This document shows positions 1 to 9,174 of a stretch of 64,000 nucleotides of DNA, piece by piece; position 1 is the first letter of the stretch, and every line of letters starts with the position of its first letter. Origin of the DNA: Amycolatopsis thermoflava N1165 (lineage in GTDB: Bacteria > Actinomycetota > Actinomycetes > Mycobacteriales > Pseudonocardiaceae). The translations under genes and the position numbers were made by a program. Below the pieces are notes generated by a model. It was not told the origin of the DNA, did no database searches, and saw nothing but the letters and a program-made list of their open reading frames with translations. The stretch lies in NCBI RefSeq assembly GCF_000473265.1, contig NZ_KI421511.1, forward strand, positions 1,477,731-1,541,730. The letters run 5' to 3'.

Positions 1-755
1 ACGAGCGCTACACCTTCGACCCGGCGGCCGCCAACGCGCAGCTCGACCAGGCCGGCTACCCGCGCGGCGCCGACGGCACCCGCATCGGCCCGGACGGCAA
101 GCCCATCGAGCTGCGGCTGCTCGGCCGCGCCAGCGAGGACTTCGCCCAGCGCGCCTCCGACTACGTGATCAGCTGGCTCGGCGCCATCGGCATCAAGGCG
201 ATCAAACAGCTGGTCTCCGACAACGAAGTCGACGAGCGCACCAACAACGGCACCTACGACCTCGCGTTCTCCGGCTGGGGCACCAGCCCGGACCCGGACT
301 ACATCCTGTCGAAGCAGACCTGCGCCGCCCTGCCCGCCGTGGCGGGCAGCAGCAGTAGCACCGCCTTCTTCTGCGACCCCGAGTTCGACCGCCTCTACGC
401 CGCCGAGAGCACCGAGTTCGACCCGGCCAAGCGCGCCGACTTCGTCAAGCAGGCCCAGGCCCGCTACTACAGCCAGGTGCCCAGCATCGTGCTGGACTAC
501 GACAACGTGCTCGAGGCCTACCGCTCGGACAACTTCGCGAGCTTCACCAAGCAGCCCGCGGGCACCGGCCAGATCATGGAGCAGAGCGGCTACTGGGGCT
601 TCTACGGCGCGACGCCCGCCGAGGGCGGCTCCACCGCGAGCGGCGGCCTGTCCGGCGGCGCCTGGATCGCCGTCGGCGCCGGTGTCCTGGTCGTGCTGGT
701 CATCGCGGGCACGGCGGCCGGGCGGCGCCGCAAGTCCGCCGACGACCAGGAGTAG
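1..755 (+). CDS. ABC transporter substrate-binding protein (family 5), C-terminal part
   Basis: The frame is open from base 3, so the gene starts before the window; 250 residues are visible. The text resembles the C-terminal lobe of DppA/OppA-type (SBP_bac_5) peptide-binding proteins, including a segment about an approximately 20-residue alanine/glycine-rich tail. It is the first visible gene of an operon with two permeases and a double ATPase; only 2 bases separate its TAG from the next GTG. The last 33 residues are unusual: a Ser/Gly-rich linker is followed by a hydrophobic stretch (about nt 655-715) and a basic RRRK end, which looks like a C-terminal membrane anchor. Peptide or nickel substrate cannot be told from this fragment. 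Confidence 0.85.
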   Translation, partial: ERYTFDPAAANAQLDQAGYPRGADGTRIGPDGKPIELRLLGRASEDFAQRASDYVISWLGAIGIKAIKQLVSDNEVDERTNNGTYDLAFSGWGTSPDPDYILSKQTCAALPAVAGSSSSTAFFCDPEFDRLYAAESTEFDPAKRADFVKQAQARYYSQVPSIVLDYDNVLEAYRSDNFASFTKQPAGTGQIMEQSGYWGFYGATPAEGGSTASGGLSGGAWIAVGAGVLVVLVIAGTAAGRRRKSADDQE

Positions 756-757
756 GC

Positions 758-1774
758 GTGACGAACGCGCTCTCCACCGCCGCGGCGGAGCTCGACGAGC
801 CCCGCCGCGGCACCGGCACCGCCCGGTTCCTGCTCGGCAAGCTCGGCGGCGCGATCGGCAGCCTGCTGCTCGTGGTCGCGCTGGGCTTCCTGCTGTTCCG
901 GATGATCCCCGGCGACCCGGTCACCACCCTCACCCGCGACCGGCCCACCAGCCCCGAGCAGCTGGCCCAGCTGCGCGCCCGGCTGGGCGTGGACCAGCCG
1001 CTGTTCCAGCAGTTCCTGGACTACCTCGGCGGGCTGCTGCGCGGCGACCTGGGCACCTCCTACGGCTACAACCGGCCGGTGAGCGCGCTCATCGGCGAGC
1101 GGCTCGGCCCCACACTGCTGCTCGTCGGCACCGCCACCGTGCTGGCCGTGGCGCTCGGGCTGTGGCTCGGCGTGCGCGCGGCGTGGCGGCGGGGCAGCCT
1201 GTTCGACCGCACCCACACCGGCATCGCGCTCACGCTGTGGTCGATGCCCCAGTTCTGGCTGGGCCTGCTGCTACTCATCGCCACCCAGGGCGTGTTCCCC
1301 AGCGGCGGCATGCGTTCCCCGGACACGCCGCCGGAGTTCTTCCCGCAGCTGCTCGACGTCGCCCACCACCTGGTGCTGCCGTGCGTCACGCTGCTCGCGG
1401 TGATCTACGCCCAGTACATGCTGGTCATGCGGTCGTCGCTGCTCGGCGAGATGAACGCCGAGTACCTCACCACCGCCCGCGCCAAGGGCCTGCGCGAGGA
1501 CCTGGTGCGCCGCCGCCACGCGGTGCCCAACGCGCTGCTGCCCACCGTGACGCTGGTGTTCCTGCAGTTCGGCCTGGTGGTGTCCGGCACCGTCACCGTC
1601 GAGACCGTCTTCTCCTGGCCCGGGCTGGGACTGCTCACCTACGAAGCGCTGCGGGTGCCGGACCTGCCGCTGCTGCAAGGAGTCTTCGTGGTCATGGCCG
1701 GCTCGGTCATCGTGATGAACCTGATCGCCGAGGTGCTCTACCGCGTGCTCGACCCCCGGGTGCGTGCGCAGTGA
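758..1774 (+). CDS. peptide ABC transporter permease, DppB-like
   Basis: A 338-residue integral membrane protein of the binding-protein-dependent permease family. The first membrane span lies near residues 24-46 and is followed by the IPGDP segment typical of DppB/OppB. The cytoplasmic EAA loop that contacts the ATPase is near residues 231-262 (ARAKGLREDLVRRRHAVPNA). It forms one half of the channel for oligopeptide uptake. The GTG start 2 bases after the binding-protein stop and the overlap with the next gene (GTGA) support translational coupling. Substrate is inferred from family only. Confidence 0.92.
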   Translation: MTNALSTAAAELDEPRRGTGTARFLLGKLGGAIGSLLLVVALGFLLFRMIPGDPVTTLTRDRPTSPEQLAQLRARLGVDQPLFQQFLDYLGGLLRGDLGTSYGYNRPVSALIGERLGPTLLLVGTATVLAVALGLWLGVRAAWRRGSLFDRTHTGIALTLWSMPQFWLGLLLLIATQGVFPSGGMRSPDTPPEFFPQLLDVAHHLVLPCVTLLAVIYAQYMLVMRSSLLGEMNAEYLTTARAKGLREDLVRRRHAVPNALLPTVTLVFLQFGLVVSGTVTVETVFSWPGLGLLTYEALRVPDLPLLQGVFVVMAGSVIVMNLIAEVLYRVLDPRVRAQ

Positions 1775-2667
1775 CCGCGCCCGCCGCGATCGCCTGGCAG
1801 CGCCGCCGCGCCGCGGCCGCCGCCGTGTGGCGCGAGTTCGCCGCCGACCGCGGCGGCCTGGCCGGGCTCGGCGTCCTCGTGCTGGTGGTGCTGCTGGCGG
1901 TGCTCGCGCCGGTGATCACCGACCCGGCCGGCCTGGACGTGGTCAACGCGCCCGGAAAGCCCTTGCAGCCGCCCAGTGGCGAGTTCCCGCTCGGCACCGA
2001 CATCGACGGCCGTTCGGTCCTGCTGCTCACCCTGTGGGGCGCGCGGGTGTCACTGCTGGTCGGGTTCGCCGCGACCATCCTGTCCGTGCTGATCGGCACG
2101 CTCGTCGGCATCGCCGCCGCGCACTTCGGCGGCTGGATCTCCGGCCTGCTGATGCGGTTCACCGACTTCTTCCTGGTGCTGCCCTCGCTGGTGCTGGCGA
2201 TCGCGCTGTCCACCGTGCTGCCGCACGGCGTGCCGACGATCATCGTCGCGGTCGGCGTCACCTCGTGGCCCACCACGGCGCGGCTGGTGCGCGCGCAGAC
2301 CCTGACCATCGAGTCGCGGCCCTACATCGAGCGGGCCCGCGCGCTGGGCGGCGGGCACCTGCACGTCATCGGCAAGCACGTGCTGCCCGGCGTGCTGCCG
2401 CTGGTGCTGGCCAACACCACCCTCGTGGTGGGCAATTCGATCATCGCCGAGTCCACGCTGTCCTTCCTGGGCCTCGGCGACCCGACCGCGCCGTCCTGGG
2501 GCCAGATGCTGCAGCGCGCGCTGTCCTCCGGCGCGGTCACCGGCGGGGCGTGGTGGTACCTGATCCCGCCCGGCCTGGCGATCGTGGTGATCGTGCTGTC
2601 GTTCACCCTCGCCGGCCGCGCGCTGGAGACGGTGCTGAACCCGCGGCTGAAGGGGGAGCACGCGTGA
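1771..2667 (+). CDS. peptide ABC transporter permease, DppC-like
   Basis: A 298-residue permease. The GTG at 1771 overlaps the TGA of the upstream permease, which fixes the start although the frame is open much further upstream. An N-terminal span (about residues 26-46) is followed by the periplasmic HPLGTD-like segment (here FPLGTDIDGRS) and the EAA loop (ERARALGGGHLHVIGKHVLP, about residues 186-206), hallmarks of DppC/OppC. It pairs with the DppB-like protein to make the translocation pore. Confidence 0.92.
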   Translation: MTAPAAIAWQRRRAAAAAVWREFAADRGGLAGLGVLVLVVLLAVLAPVITDPAGLDVVNAPGKPLQPPSGEFPLGTDIDGRSVLLLTLWGARVSLLVGFAATILSVLIGTLVGIAAAHFGGWISGLLMRFTDFFLVLPSLVLAIALSTVLPHGVPTIIVAVGVTSWPTTARLVRAQTLTIESRPYIERARALGGGHLHVIGKHVLPGVLPLVLANTTLVVGNSIIAESTLSFLGLGDPTAPSWGQMLQRALSSGAVTGGAWWYLIPPGLAIVVIVLSFTLAGRALETVLNPRLKGEHA

Positions 2668-4280
2668 GCCTGCTGGAGATCAAGGACCTGCGCGTGGCCT
2701 ACCGGGACGTGGAGGCGGTGCGCGGCGTGGACCTGACGCTCGCGCCGGGGGAGACCCTCGGCGTGGCGGGGGAGTCCGGGTCGGGCAAGTCCACCGTCGC
2801 GATGAGCGTGCTGCGGCTGCTGCCCAAGTCCGCGAAGGTCACCGGGGAGATCCGGCTCGACGGCGAGGACGTCACCACCATGCGCTGGGGGCGGCTGCGC
2901 GCGGTGCGGTGGGCCGAGGCGTCGGTGGTGTTCCAGGGCGCCATGCACGCGCTCAACCCGGTCCGCACCATCGGCGACCAGATCGCCGAGCCGATCCGGC
3001 TGCACGACCCGTCGGCCACCGACGTCGACGGCCGGGTCGCGGAACTGCTCGAATCGGTGGACCTGCCCGCCTCGCGCGCCGGGGCCTACCCGCACGAGCT
3101 CTCCGGCGGGCAGAAGCAGCGCGTGATGATCGCGATGGCACTGGCCTGCCGGCCGCGGCTGATCATCGCCGACGAGCCGACCACCGCGCTCGACGTCATC
3201 GTGCAGGCCCAGGTGCTCGACCTGCTGACCCGCCTGGTCGCCGAGCACGGCCTCGGGCTGATCATGATCAGCCACGACCTGTCCGTGCTCGCCGCGACCT
3301 GCGCCCGCATCGCGGTGATGTACCACGGCGAGATCGTCGAAGAAGGCCCGTCCGCCGAGGTGATGCGCTCGCCGCGGCACGAGCACACCCGCGCGCTGGC
3401 CGCCGCGTTCCCGACGGTCGGCGACCCGGCCGCCCGGTTCGCGCCCGCCACCACGACGCCGCTGCCGCCGGAACCGGACACCCCGCCCGCGCCGGACGTG
3501 CTGCTGGCCGCGGAGAACCTGCGGGTGAGCTTCCGCGACCGCCGCGGCGCCCGCATCGACGCCGTCGCCGGCGTGGACCTGCAGGTGCGGCGCAACGAGA
3601 TCGTCGCGCTCGTCGGCCAGTCCGGGTCGGGCAAGACCACCCTGGCCCGCACCCTGCTCGGTCTGCAGAAGCCGACCTCCGGCGTGGTCCGGTACCACGG
3701 GGAGCCGGTGCCCGCCTCGGGCGCGGCGCTCAAGGCCTACCGGCGGCACGTCCAGCTCGTGCTGCAGGACCCGGCCAGCGCGCTCAACCCGCGGCACACG
3801 GTCTACGAGGCCGTCGCCGAGGGACCGCGCATCCACCGGATGCCCGGCGACGAGCGGCAGATCGTGACCGAGGCGCTGGAAGCCGCGGAACTGCGCCCGG
3901 CCGAGCACTTCCTGCACCGGCTGCCGCACGAGCTCTCCGGCGGGCAACGTCAGCGCGTGGTCATCGCCGGCGCGCTCGCACTGCGGCCGGGGGTGCTCGT
4001 CGCCGACGAGCCCGTCGCGTCGCTGGACGCCTCGGTGCGCGGCGAGATCCTCGGGCTGCTGCTGCGGCTGCGCCGCGAGCTCGGGCTGGCCGGCCTGGTC
4101 ATCACCCACGACCTCGGGCTGGCGTGGAACATCGCCGACCGGGTGGCCGTGATGTACCGGGGCGAGCTCGTCGAGGTCGGCACCGTCGAGGAGGTCCTGC
4201 TCGACCCGGAGCACGAGTACACGCGGTCCCTGCTCGCGGCGCTTCCGGGAGGGACGACGCGAGCTTCACTACCGTCCTGA
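2664..4280 (+). CDS. double-domain peptide ABC transporter ATPase (DppD-DppF fusion)
   Basis: A 538-residue protein with two complete ABC ATPase domains in tandem. Domain 1 has Walker A GESGSGKS (about residue 35), signature LSGGQKQR (about 145) and Walker B IIADEPTTALD. Domain 2 has Walker A GQSGSGKT (about 316), signature LSGGQRQR (about 422) and Walker B LVADEPVASLD. This corresponds to DppD and DppF fused in one chain, a common actinobacterial arrangement. The GTG start overlaps the permease stop by 4 bases. It energises the transporter encoded just upstream. Confidence 0.93.
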   Translation: MSLLEIKDLRVAYRDVEAVRGVDLTLAPGETLGVAGESGSGKSTVAMSVLRLLPKSAKVTGEIRLDGEDVTTMRWGRLRAVRWAEASVVFQGAMHALNPVRTIGDQIAEPIRLHDPSATDVDGRVAELLESVDLPASRAGAYPHELSGGQKQRVMIAMALACRPRLIIADEPTTALDVIVQAQVLDLLTRLVAEHGLGLIMISHDLSVLAATCARIAVMYHGEIVEEGPSAEVMRSPRHEHTRALAAAFPTVGDPAARFAPATTTPLPPEPDTPPAPDVLLAAENLRVSFRDRRGARIDAVAGVDLQVRRNEIVALVGQSGSGKTTLARTLLGLQKPTSGVVRYHGEPVPASGAALKAYRRHVQLVLQDPASALNPRHTVYEAVAEGPRIHRMPGDERQIVTEALEAAELRPAEHFLHRLPHELSGGQRQRVVIAGALALRPGVLVADEPVASLDASVRGEILGLLLRLRRELGLAGLVITHDLGLAWNIADRVAVMYRGELVEVGTVEEVLLDPEHEYTRSLLAALPGGTTRASLPS

Positions 4281-4345
4281 ATGCCCGCAAGTCAAGGAAA
4301 TGACGTTCCCGGCGCGAACCGGCACGGGAACGGTGTGTAATCTCC

Positions 4346-5908
4346 GTGGACGAAATGGCGACCACCACTGACCCCGCTCCCGGGGCGCCCGCGCAGGCGC
4401 CCCCGGCCGCGCGCGTGCGCGTGCCCTCGCGGTTCCCGTACCGCACGATCGCGATGGGCACCCTCGGCAGTCTCCTGCTCCTCATCGGCGCGCTCGGGGC
4501 CGGTGGCATCCTGATCCGCGACCCGGTCCTCGGGCACGGCCCGCTGTCCTGGGTCCGCTACGGGCACGGGCAGATGCTCGCCAACGCGGTGCTCTACGGC
4601 GGGTTCGCGCTCGTGGTGTGGGCGTGGGTCCGGCTGGGCCGCTACATGCTCGCCGGGCGCATCGGCAGCAGGCCGATCCTCGTCGCCGCGGCGTGCTGGA
4701 TGGCGCCGCTGCTGGTCTCGCCGCCTTTGTTCACCCGCGACGTGTTCTCCTACCTCGGCCAGGGCGCTCAGCTGCTGCACGGGCTCGACCCGTACGCGCA
4801 TGGTCCGGCCGAGCTCGAGGTGCTGCGCGACGTGGTGCAGAACGTGCACCCGGTCTGGCAGACCACCCCGGCGCCCTACGGCCCGCTGTTCCTGCTGATC
4901 GCCAAGGGTGTGGTCGCCTTGACCGGCGACAACGTGATCGCCGGTGTCATCGTGACGCGCCTGGTGCTGCTGATCGGCCTGGCGATGATGCTGTGGGCGC
5001 TGCCGCGGCTGGTGCGCCACCTCGGCGGCAAGCTGCCGATCACCGTGTGGCTGGCGGTCGCCAGCCCGATGACCGTCATCCACCTCGTCGGCGGCCCGCA
5101 CAACGACCTGCTGATGCTGGGCTTCCTGACCATCGGCGTGCTCGCCGCGCTGGAACGCCGGCACGCGGTCGCGATCGTGCTGGTCACGATCGGCATGCTG
5201 ATCAAGCCGACCGCGGCGGTCGCCCTGCCGTTCCTGGTGTGGGTGTGGGCCAACCACCTGCCGCACCCCAGCCGGGTCCGCAACTTCCTCCAGGCGGGCG
5301 TGATCTCGGTCGGCCTGTTCGGGATCGTGTTCGTGGTCGGCACCTGGGTGTCGCTCGGCTCGTTCAACCTGGGCTGGGTGACCGGCCTGCAGGCGCCGAC
5401 GCTGGTGACGAACTGGCTGAACTTCCCGACCGGGATCGGGCAGCTGGCGCACACGCTGGTGAACCTGGTGATCACCGTGCCGGAGTCGCCGTTCGTGACG
5501 GTGGCCCGCGCGCTGGCGATGCTGACGCTGGCCGCGTTCGGCGTGCGGCAGTGGTGGAAGGCCCGCAACGGCGGCAACGAGGCGATCTTCCGGATGGCCA
5601 TGACGCTGCTGGCCACCGCGATCCTCGCCCCGCCGACCCTGCCGTGGTACCTGACCTGGGGCTTCGTGATCGCGTCGGCGTTCCCGTGGCGGCGCAGGCA
5701 CCTGGCCATCGTGGTCGCCGTGGCGTCGTTCCTGGTGCTCGCCTACTACCCGACGGGCGAGCAGGCGCTGTACGACTGGTGGTTCGTCGTGGTGGTCCTG
5801 GCGCTGTCGGTCTACGCGGCGGCGTCCCTGCTGCGCCCGGACCCCCTCGGCCTGGTCGGCGCGTGGCGGCGCCAGCCCGAGGTGCCGGACTTCGTCGCGA
5901 AGGACTAG
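4346..5908 (+). CDS. mptB: polyprenol-phosphomannose-dependent alpha-1,6-mannosyltransferase, MptB-like
   Basis: A 520-residue polytopic membrane protein with at least ten hydrophobic spans. The sequence around LFTRDVFSYLGQGAQLLHGLDPYAHGP, with an acidic Asp in the first extracytoplasmic loop, and the GGPHNDLLM and TAPAPYGPLF-like segments match the MptA/MptB GT-C mannosyltransferases that extend the alpha-1,6-mannan backbone of lipomannan from polyprenol-phosphomannose. Start is GTG 4346 or ATG 4355. It stands alone, ending at a bidirectional hairpin. MptB rather than MptA is an inference from overall resemblance. Confidence 0.8.
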   Translation: MDEMATTTDPAPGAPAQAPPAARVRVPSRFPYRTIAMGTLGSLLLLIGALGAGGILIRDPVLGHGPLSWVRYGHGQMLANAVLYGGFALVVWAWVRLGRYMLAGRIGSRPILVAAACWMAPLLVSPPLFTRDVFSYLGQGAQLLHGLDPYAHGPAELEVLRDVVQNVHPVWQTTPAPYGPLFLLIAKGVVALTGDNVIAGVIVTRLVLLIGLAMMLWALPRLVRHLGGKLPITVWLAVASPMTVIHLVGGPHNDLLMLGFLTIGVLAALERRHAVAIVLVTIGMLIKPTAAVALPFLVWVWANHLPHPSRVRNFLQAGVISVGLFGIVFVVGTWVSLGSFNLGWVTGLQAPTLVTNWLNFPTGIGQLAHTLVNLVITVPESPFVTVARALAMLTLAAFGVRQWWKARNGGNEAIFRMAMTLLATAILAPPTLPWYLTWGFVIASAFPWRRRHLAIVVAVASFLVLAYYPTGEQALYDWWFVVVVLALSVYAAASLLRPDPLGLVGAWRRQPEVPDFVAKD

Positions 5909-5929
5909 CCGCCGAGCCTCACTCGGCGG
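5909..5929. terminator. bidirectional hairpin between convergent genes
   Basis: CCGCCGAG and CTCGGCGG form an 8-bp perfect stem with a 5-base loop. It sits exactly between and partly inside the ends of the convergent mannosyltransferase and PPOX genes. No U-tract follows, as is common in high-GC actinobacteria. Confidence 0.6.
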
Positions 5930-6332
5930 TTCCGGTCCAGCCGCTCCAGCGCGTCACCTGGGTGATCACCACCGGGCCCTCCGGCGGCCGCCGCGCGTAC
6001 TGCTCGTACTTCGCCTGCAGCAGGTCCACCGCGCCGGCGGCGGACTCCACGACGGTCGCGGTGCCGTCGGCCCGCGCCCACCACAACCGGGTCCAGTCCT
6101 CGTCGTAGGCGTCGGCCAGGAAGGTCACCGCGGGGTTCGCCGCGATGTTCGCCAGCCGCCGCAGCGCGTGCGTCGACTTCGGCTTGTGGTCGACCGCGAA
6201 CACGATCTCGTCCCCGGACACCGCGAACGTCACCGGCACCAGGTGCGGCTGCCCGTCCGCCGACACGGTCGCCAGCCGCGCCACCCGGGCCGCCACGAAC
6301 CGCGCCCGCGCCTCCGCCGGATCAAGCCGCAC
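5919..6332 (-). CDS. PPOX-class F420-dependent oxidoreductase (TIGR03668-like)
   Basis: A 137-residue split-barrel flavin/deazaflavin-binding protein. The opening (ARFVAARVARLATVSADGQPHLVPVTF) and the FAVDHKPKST segment match the pyridoxamine-5-phosphate-oxidase-like, F420-dependent family. Likely role is F420H2-dependent reduction of an unknown substrate. It is the last gene of a leftward operon; its start overlaps the end of the LD-carboxypeptidase gene by 11 bases. Confidence 0.82.
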   Translation of the reverse strand: MRLDPAEARARFVAARVARLATVSADGQPHLVPVTFAVSGDEIVFAVDHKPKSTHALRRLANIAANPAVTFLADAYDEDWTRLWWARADGTATVVESAAGAVDLLQAKYEQYARRPPEGPVVITQVTRWSGWTGTAE

Positions 6333-7179
6333 CGGTCACCACCCGCAGCGCTTCGGTCTCCAGCACGGCCTCGACCCCGAGCGGCACCGTCAGCGACCCC
6401 TCGACGTGCCCGAACCGCACCCCGGCGAGCACCGGCACCCCCAGCGGCGCCAGGCGGTCCAGCATCAGCTCCCGCACCTGCACCGGGTCGCCGCACCGGG
6501 TCCACGTGCCCAGCACGATCCCGGCCACGCCGTCGAACCAGCCGGAGCGCAGCAGCTGCGTGAGCATCCGGTCCAGCCGGTACACGGGCTCCGTCACGTC
6601 CTCGAGCACCACGATCGCGCCCCGCGCGCCGCCCTGCTCGGGTGTGCCGACGCTGGAGGCGAGCAGGCTCAGGTTCCCGCCGGTCAGCCTGCCCCGCGCG
6701 GTGCCCGCGACCAGCGCCTCGGTGCCGGGCAGCGTCACCGGTCCCGGCTCGAACAGGGCTTGGCGCAAGCCCGTACCGCCGGCGTCGTCCCAGTAGTCAC
6801 CTGCGGGCATCGGCGAGAACAACGTCGGCTGGCCCAGGTGCTGGTGGATCGCCGCGTGCAGCGCCGTCACGTCGCTTGACCCGGCGAACACCTTCGCCCC
6901 GGCGCGGCGCAGTGCGGGCCAGTCGAGCAGGTCCAGCATCCGCTGTGTGCCGTAGCCGCCGCGCGCCGCGAGCACCGCGTCCACTTCCGGGTCCAGCCAC
7001 GCCTCGGTGAACAGTTCCGCCCGCGCCGCGTCGGTGTCGGCCAGGTAGGAGGCGTGCCGCGAACCGGGCTTGACGAGGTTGCGCACCCGCAGCCCCCACG
7101 AGCCGAGCACGGCCAGCGCCCGCTCCAGCCGCTCCGGGGCGACCGGCCCGGCGGGCGCGACCAGGGCGACGGTCTTCAC
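6322..7179 (-). CDS. LD-carboxypeptidase, peptidase family S66
   Basis: A 285-residue serine peptidase of the LdcA/MccF family, which removes the terminal D-amino acid from peptidoglycan tetrapeptides or inactivates certain peptide-nucleotides. Visible features are the opening ALVAPAGP, the nucleophile motif GSSDVTALH (usually GYSDxT), the Glu segment VVLEDVTEPVYRLDRML and the His segment GHVEGSLTVPLG. The GTG start overlaps the upstream peptidase stop (GTGA), which sets the start although the frame continues upstream. No signal peptide is seen, so it is probably cytoplasmic and works in cell-wall recycling. Confidence 0.88.
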   Translation of the reverse strand: MKTVALVAPAGPVAPERLERALAVLGSWGLRVRNLVKPGSRHASYLADTDAARAELFTEAWLDPEVDAVLAARGGYGTQRMLDLLDWPALRRAGAKVFAGSSDVTALHAAIHQHLGQPTLFSPMPAGDYWDDAGGTGLRQALFEPGPVTLPGTEALVAGTARGRLTGGNLSLLASSVGTPEQGGARGAIVVLEDVTEPVYRLDRMLTQLLRSGWFDGVAGIVLGTWTRCGDPVQVRELMLDRLAPLGVPVLAGVRFGHVEGSLTVPLGVEAVLETEALRVVTGAA

Positions 7180-9098
7180 GAGCGCAGCTCCAGCTTCGGC
7201 ACCCCGGGCGTGGCGAAGCCGAACACCTGCCCGTAGAACGACAGCTCGGCCTCCAGCGCGGCGATCATGGTCTCGGCGCGCCGGAACCCGTGCTGCTCGC
7301 CCTCGAAGGTCAGGTAGGCGTGCGGGATGCCGCTGCCGGAGAGCGCGGCGACGAACCGGTCGGCCTGCTCGGGCGGGCAGATCTGGTCGTCGAGCCCCTG
7401 CAGGAGCAGCACCGGCCCGGCCAGCCGGGCGGCGTGCCGCAGCGGCGACCGCTCCACGTAGCGCTCCCGCGTCTGCGGCAGCGGCCCGACGAGTCCGAGC
7501 ACGTACTGCGACTCGAAGTCGTGGGTCTCGCCGCCGTCGCCGGTCCACTCGGCCAGGTCGAGGATCGGGTACTTGATCGTCGCCGCGCGGTAGGTGGTCA
7601 CGCTCGTCATGGACGCCGCCGAGGTGTAGCCGCCCGCGCTGCCGCCGCGGATCGCGAGCCGCGCCGGGTCGGCGGTGCCCTCGGCCGCGAGCGCTTCGGC
7701 GACGGAGGCGCAGTCCCGCACGTCGACCACGCCCCACTGTTCCCGCAGCCGTTCCCGGTAGGCGCGTCCGTAGCCGACCGAGCCGCCGTAGTTGACCGCG
7801 ACGATCCCGATGCCGCGGCTGGTGAAGTAGGCGAAGTCCAGGTCGAGGTCACCGGACACGCGGCCGGTGGGGCCGCCGTGCACGTGCACCAGGTAGGGCG
7901 GGCGCTCGCCGTCGGGCCCGGTGAATCCGGGGTTGGCCGGCGGGTAGACGTAGGCCGGGATCTCGACGCCGTCCGGGTCGGGGAACATCCGCTCCTGCGG
8001 CACCGGCAGGTACTCCGCGGGCGGCAGCGGGTGCGCGGGCGGGGTCAGCTCGGTCACCGCGCCGCTGCCGAGGTCCACGTGCACGACGGCGCTCTCGTGG
8101 CGCGGTCCGGCGGCGATGCCCGCGACCCCGGTCCCGTGCCGCGCCAGGGTCGCCGCCCAGCTCGTCAGGTGCTCGGCGACGGGCGTGACCGTTCCGCTGT
8201 TCTCGTCGAGCACGGCCAGGCGACCGGAGTCGAGCACGGCGTGCCTGCCGCCGCCCAGCGGCACGAACCAGTTCGACCCGATCTTCCACAGCGGCCCGCC
8301 CAGCTCCCGCCGCACCGGCGCGAGGTTGACGACCGCGCCGTCCAGCCCGATCCGGTGCAGGTTCCACCAGCCGTCCGGGTCCATCAGCGCCAGCAGCGTG
8401 CCGTCGCCGGCCCACTCCACCTGGCAGACCGACACGCCGGGCCCGCCGGCGAGCACCCGGTGTGGGCCGAACCCGCCGGGCCGCACCTCGGCCACGCACA
8501 GCTCGGTGGCATCCCACGGCATGTCCGGGTGCTCCCAGCCCAGCCACGCCGCATGCCGGCCGTCCGGCGACAGTTGCGGCGCGGTCAGGAAGTGGTGGGT
8601 CGCCGCCAGCGGCACCACTTCGCCACCGGTGATCGACACCAGGTCGCGGCGGATGTCGGTGCGCCGCGGCCCGGTGCTCGTCTCGCGCACCGCCCACACC
8701 ACGCCGTCCGGACCTGGCCGGAGGTCGCCGTACCGGACGCCCTGCGGCACGTGCGGCTCCGGTGTGACCGGAACCACCTCGCCGCTGTCCAGGTCGCGCC
8801 CGTACACCCGCTGGTCGTCCCAGTGGGTGAAGTAGAGGGTCCGGCCGATCACCAGCCACGGCCGTCCGCCGTACTCGTGCACCCGGTTCCGGGCGTTCCA
8901 CGGCGGCGGCAGCATCTCCTCCGCACCGTCCTGACCAGCGCGGACCAGCGTCAGCCTGCCGCCTTCGACGGGCCGGGCCTCGGCCCACCAGACGGCGTCG
9001 CCCACGACGTCGAGCCACTGCGCGCCACCGCCCGCGGCGGCGACGTCGGCGGCGGAGATGGGGGAGGTCCAGGTGCCGTACGGCGCGGTTTCAGCCAC
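7176..9098 (-). CDS. prolyl oligopeptidase family serine peptidase (S9)
   Basis: A 640-residue protein with an N-terminal beta-propeller (about residues 1-370) and a C-terminal alpha/beta hydrolase. The catalytic triad is visible: Ser in GGSAGG (about 486), Asp in LQGLDDQICP (about 566) and His in EGEQHGF (about 602). It resembles acylaminoacyl-peptidase or dipeptidyl-peptidase types; no signal peptide is seen. It is the first gene of the leftward S9, S66, PPOX operon. Substrate is unknown. Confidence 0.9.
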   Translation of the reverse strand: MAETAPYGTWTSPISAADVAAAGGGAQWLDVVGDAVWWAEARPVEGGRLTLVRAGQDGAEEMLPPPWNARNRVHEYGGRPWLVIGRTLYFTHWDDQRVYGRDLDSGEVVPVTPEPHVPQGVRYGDLRPGPDGVVWAVRETSTGPRRTDIRRDLVSITGGEVVPLAATHHFLTAPQLSPDGRHAAWLGWEHPDMPWDATELCVAEVRPGGFGPHRVLAGGPGVSVCQVEWAGDGTLLALMDPDGWWNLHRIGLDGAVVNLAPVRRELGGPLWKIGSNWFVPLGGGRHAVLDSGRLAVLDENSGTVTPVAEHLTSWAATLARHGTGVAGIAAGPRHESAVVHVDLGSGAVTELTPPAHPLPPAEYLPVPQERMFPDPDGVEIPAYVYPPANPGFTGPDGERPPYLVHVHGGPTGRVSGDLDLDFAYFTSRGIGIVAVNYGGSVGYGRAYRERLREQWGVVDVRDCASVAEALAAEGTADPARLAIRGGSAGGYTSAASMTSVTTYRAATIKYPILDLAEWTGDGGETHDFESQYVLGLVGPLPQTRERYVERSPLRHAARLAGPVLLLQGLDDQICPPEQADRFVAALSGSGIPHAYLTFEGEQHGFRRAETMIAALEAELSFYGQVFGFATPGVPKLELRS

Positions 9099-9174
9099 CG
9101 CCGCACTCTAACTAAGATGCAAGCGGGGGCGGCGGATGCCGATCATGAAACGGTGGCATAGGGTCGGGGGTGCC

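Noticed and set aside
2322-4214. A 630-residue antisense frame over the peptide ATPase
   Set aside because: Composition (His, Gln, Arg rich) and lack of motifs show it is a shadow of the double ABC ATPase.
4292-5701. Antisense frame over the mannosyltransferase
   Set aside because: Dominated by His, Arg, Gln repeats; the sense frame is a good GT-C membrane protein.
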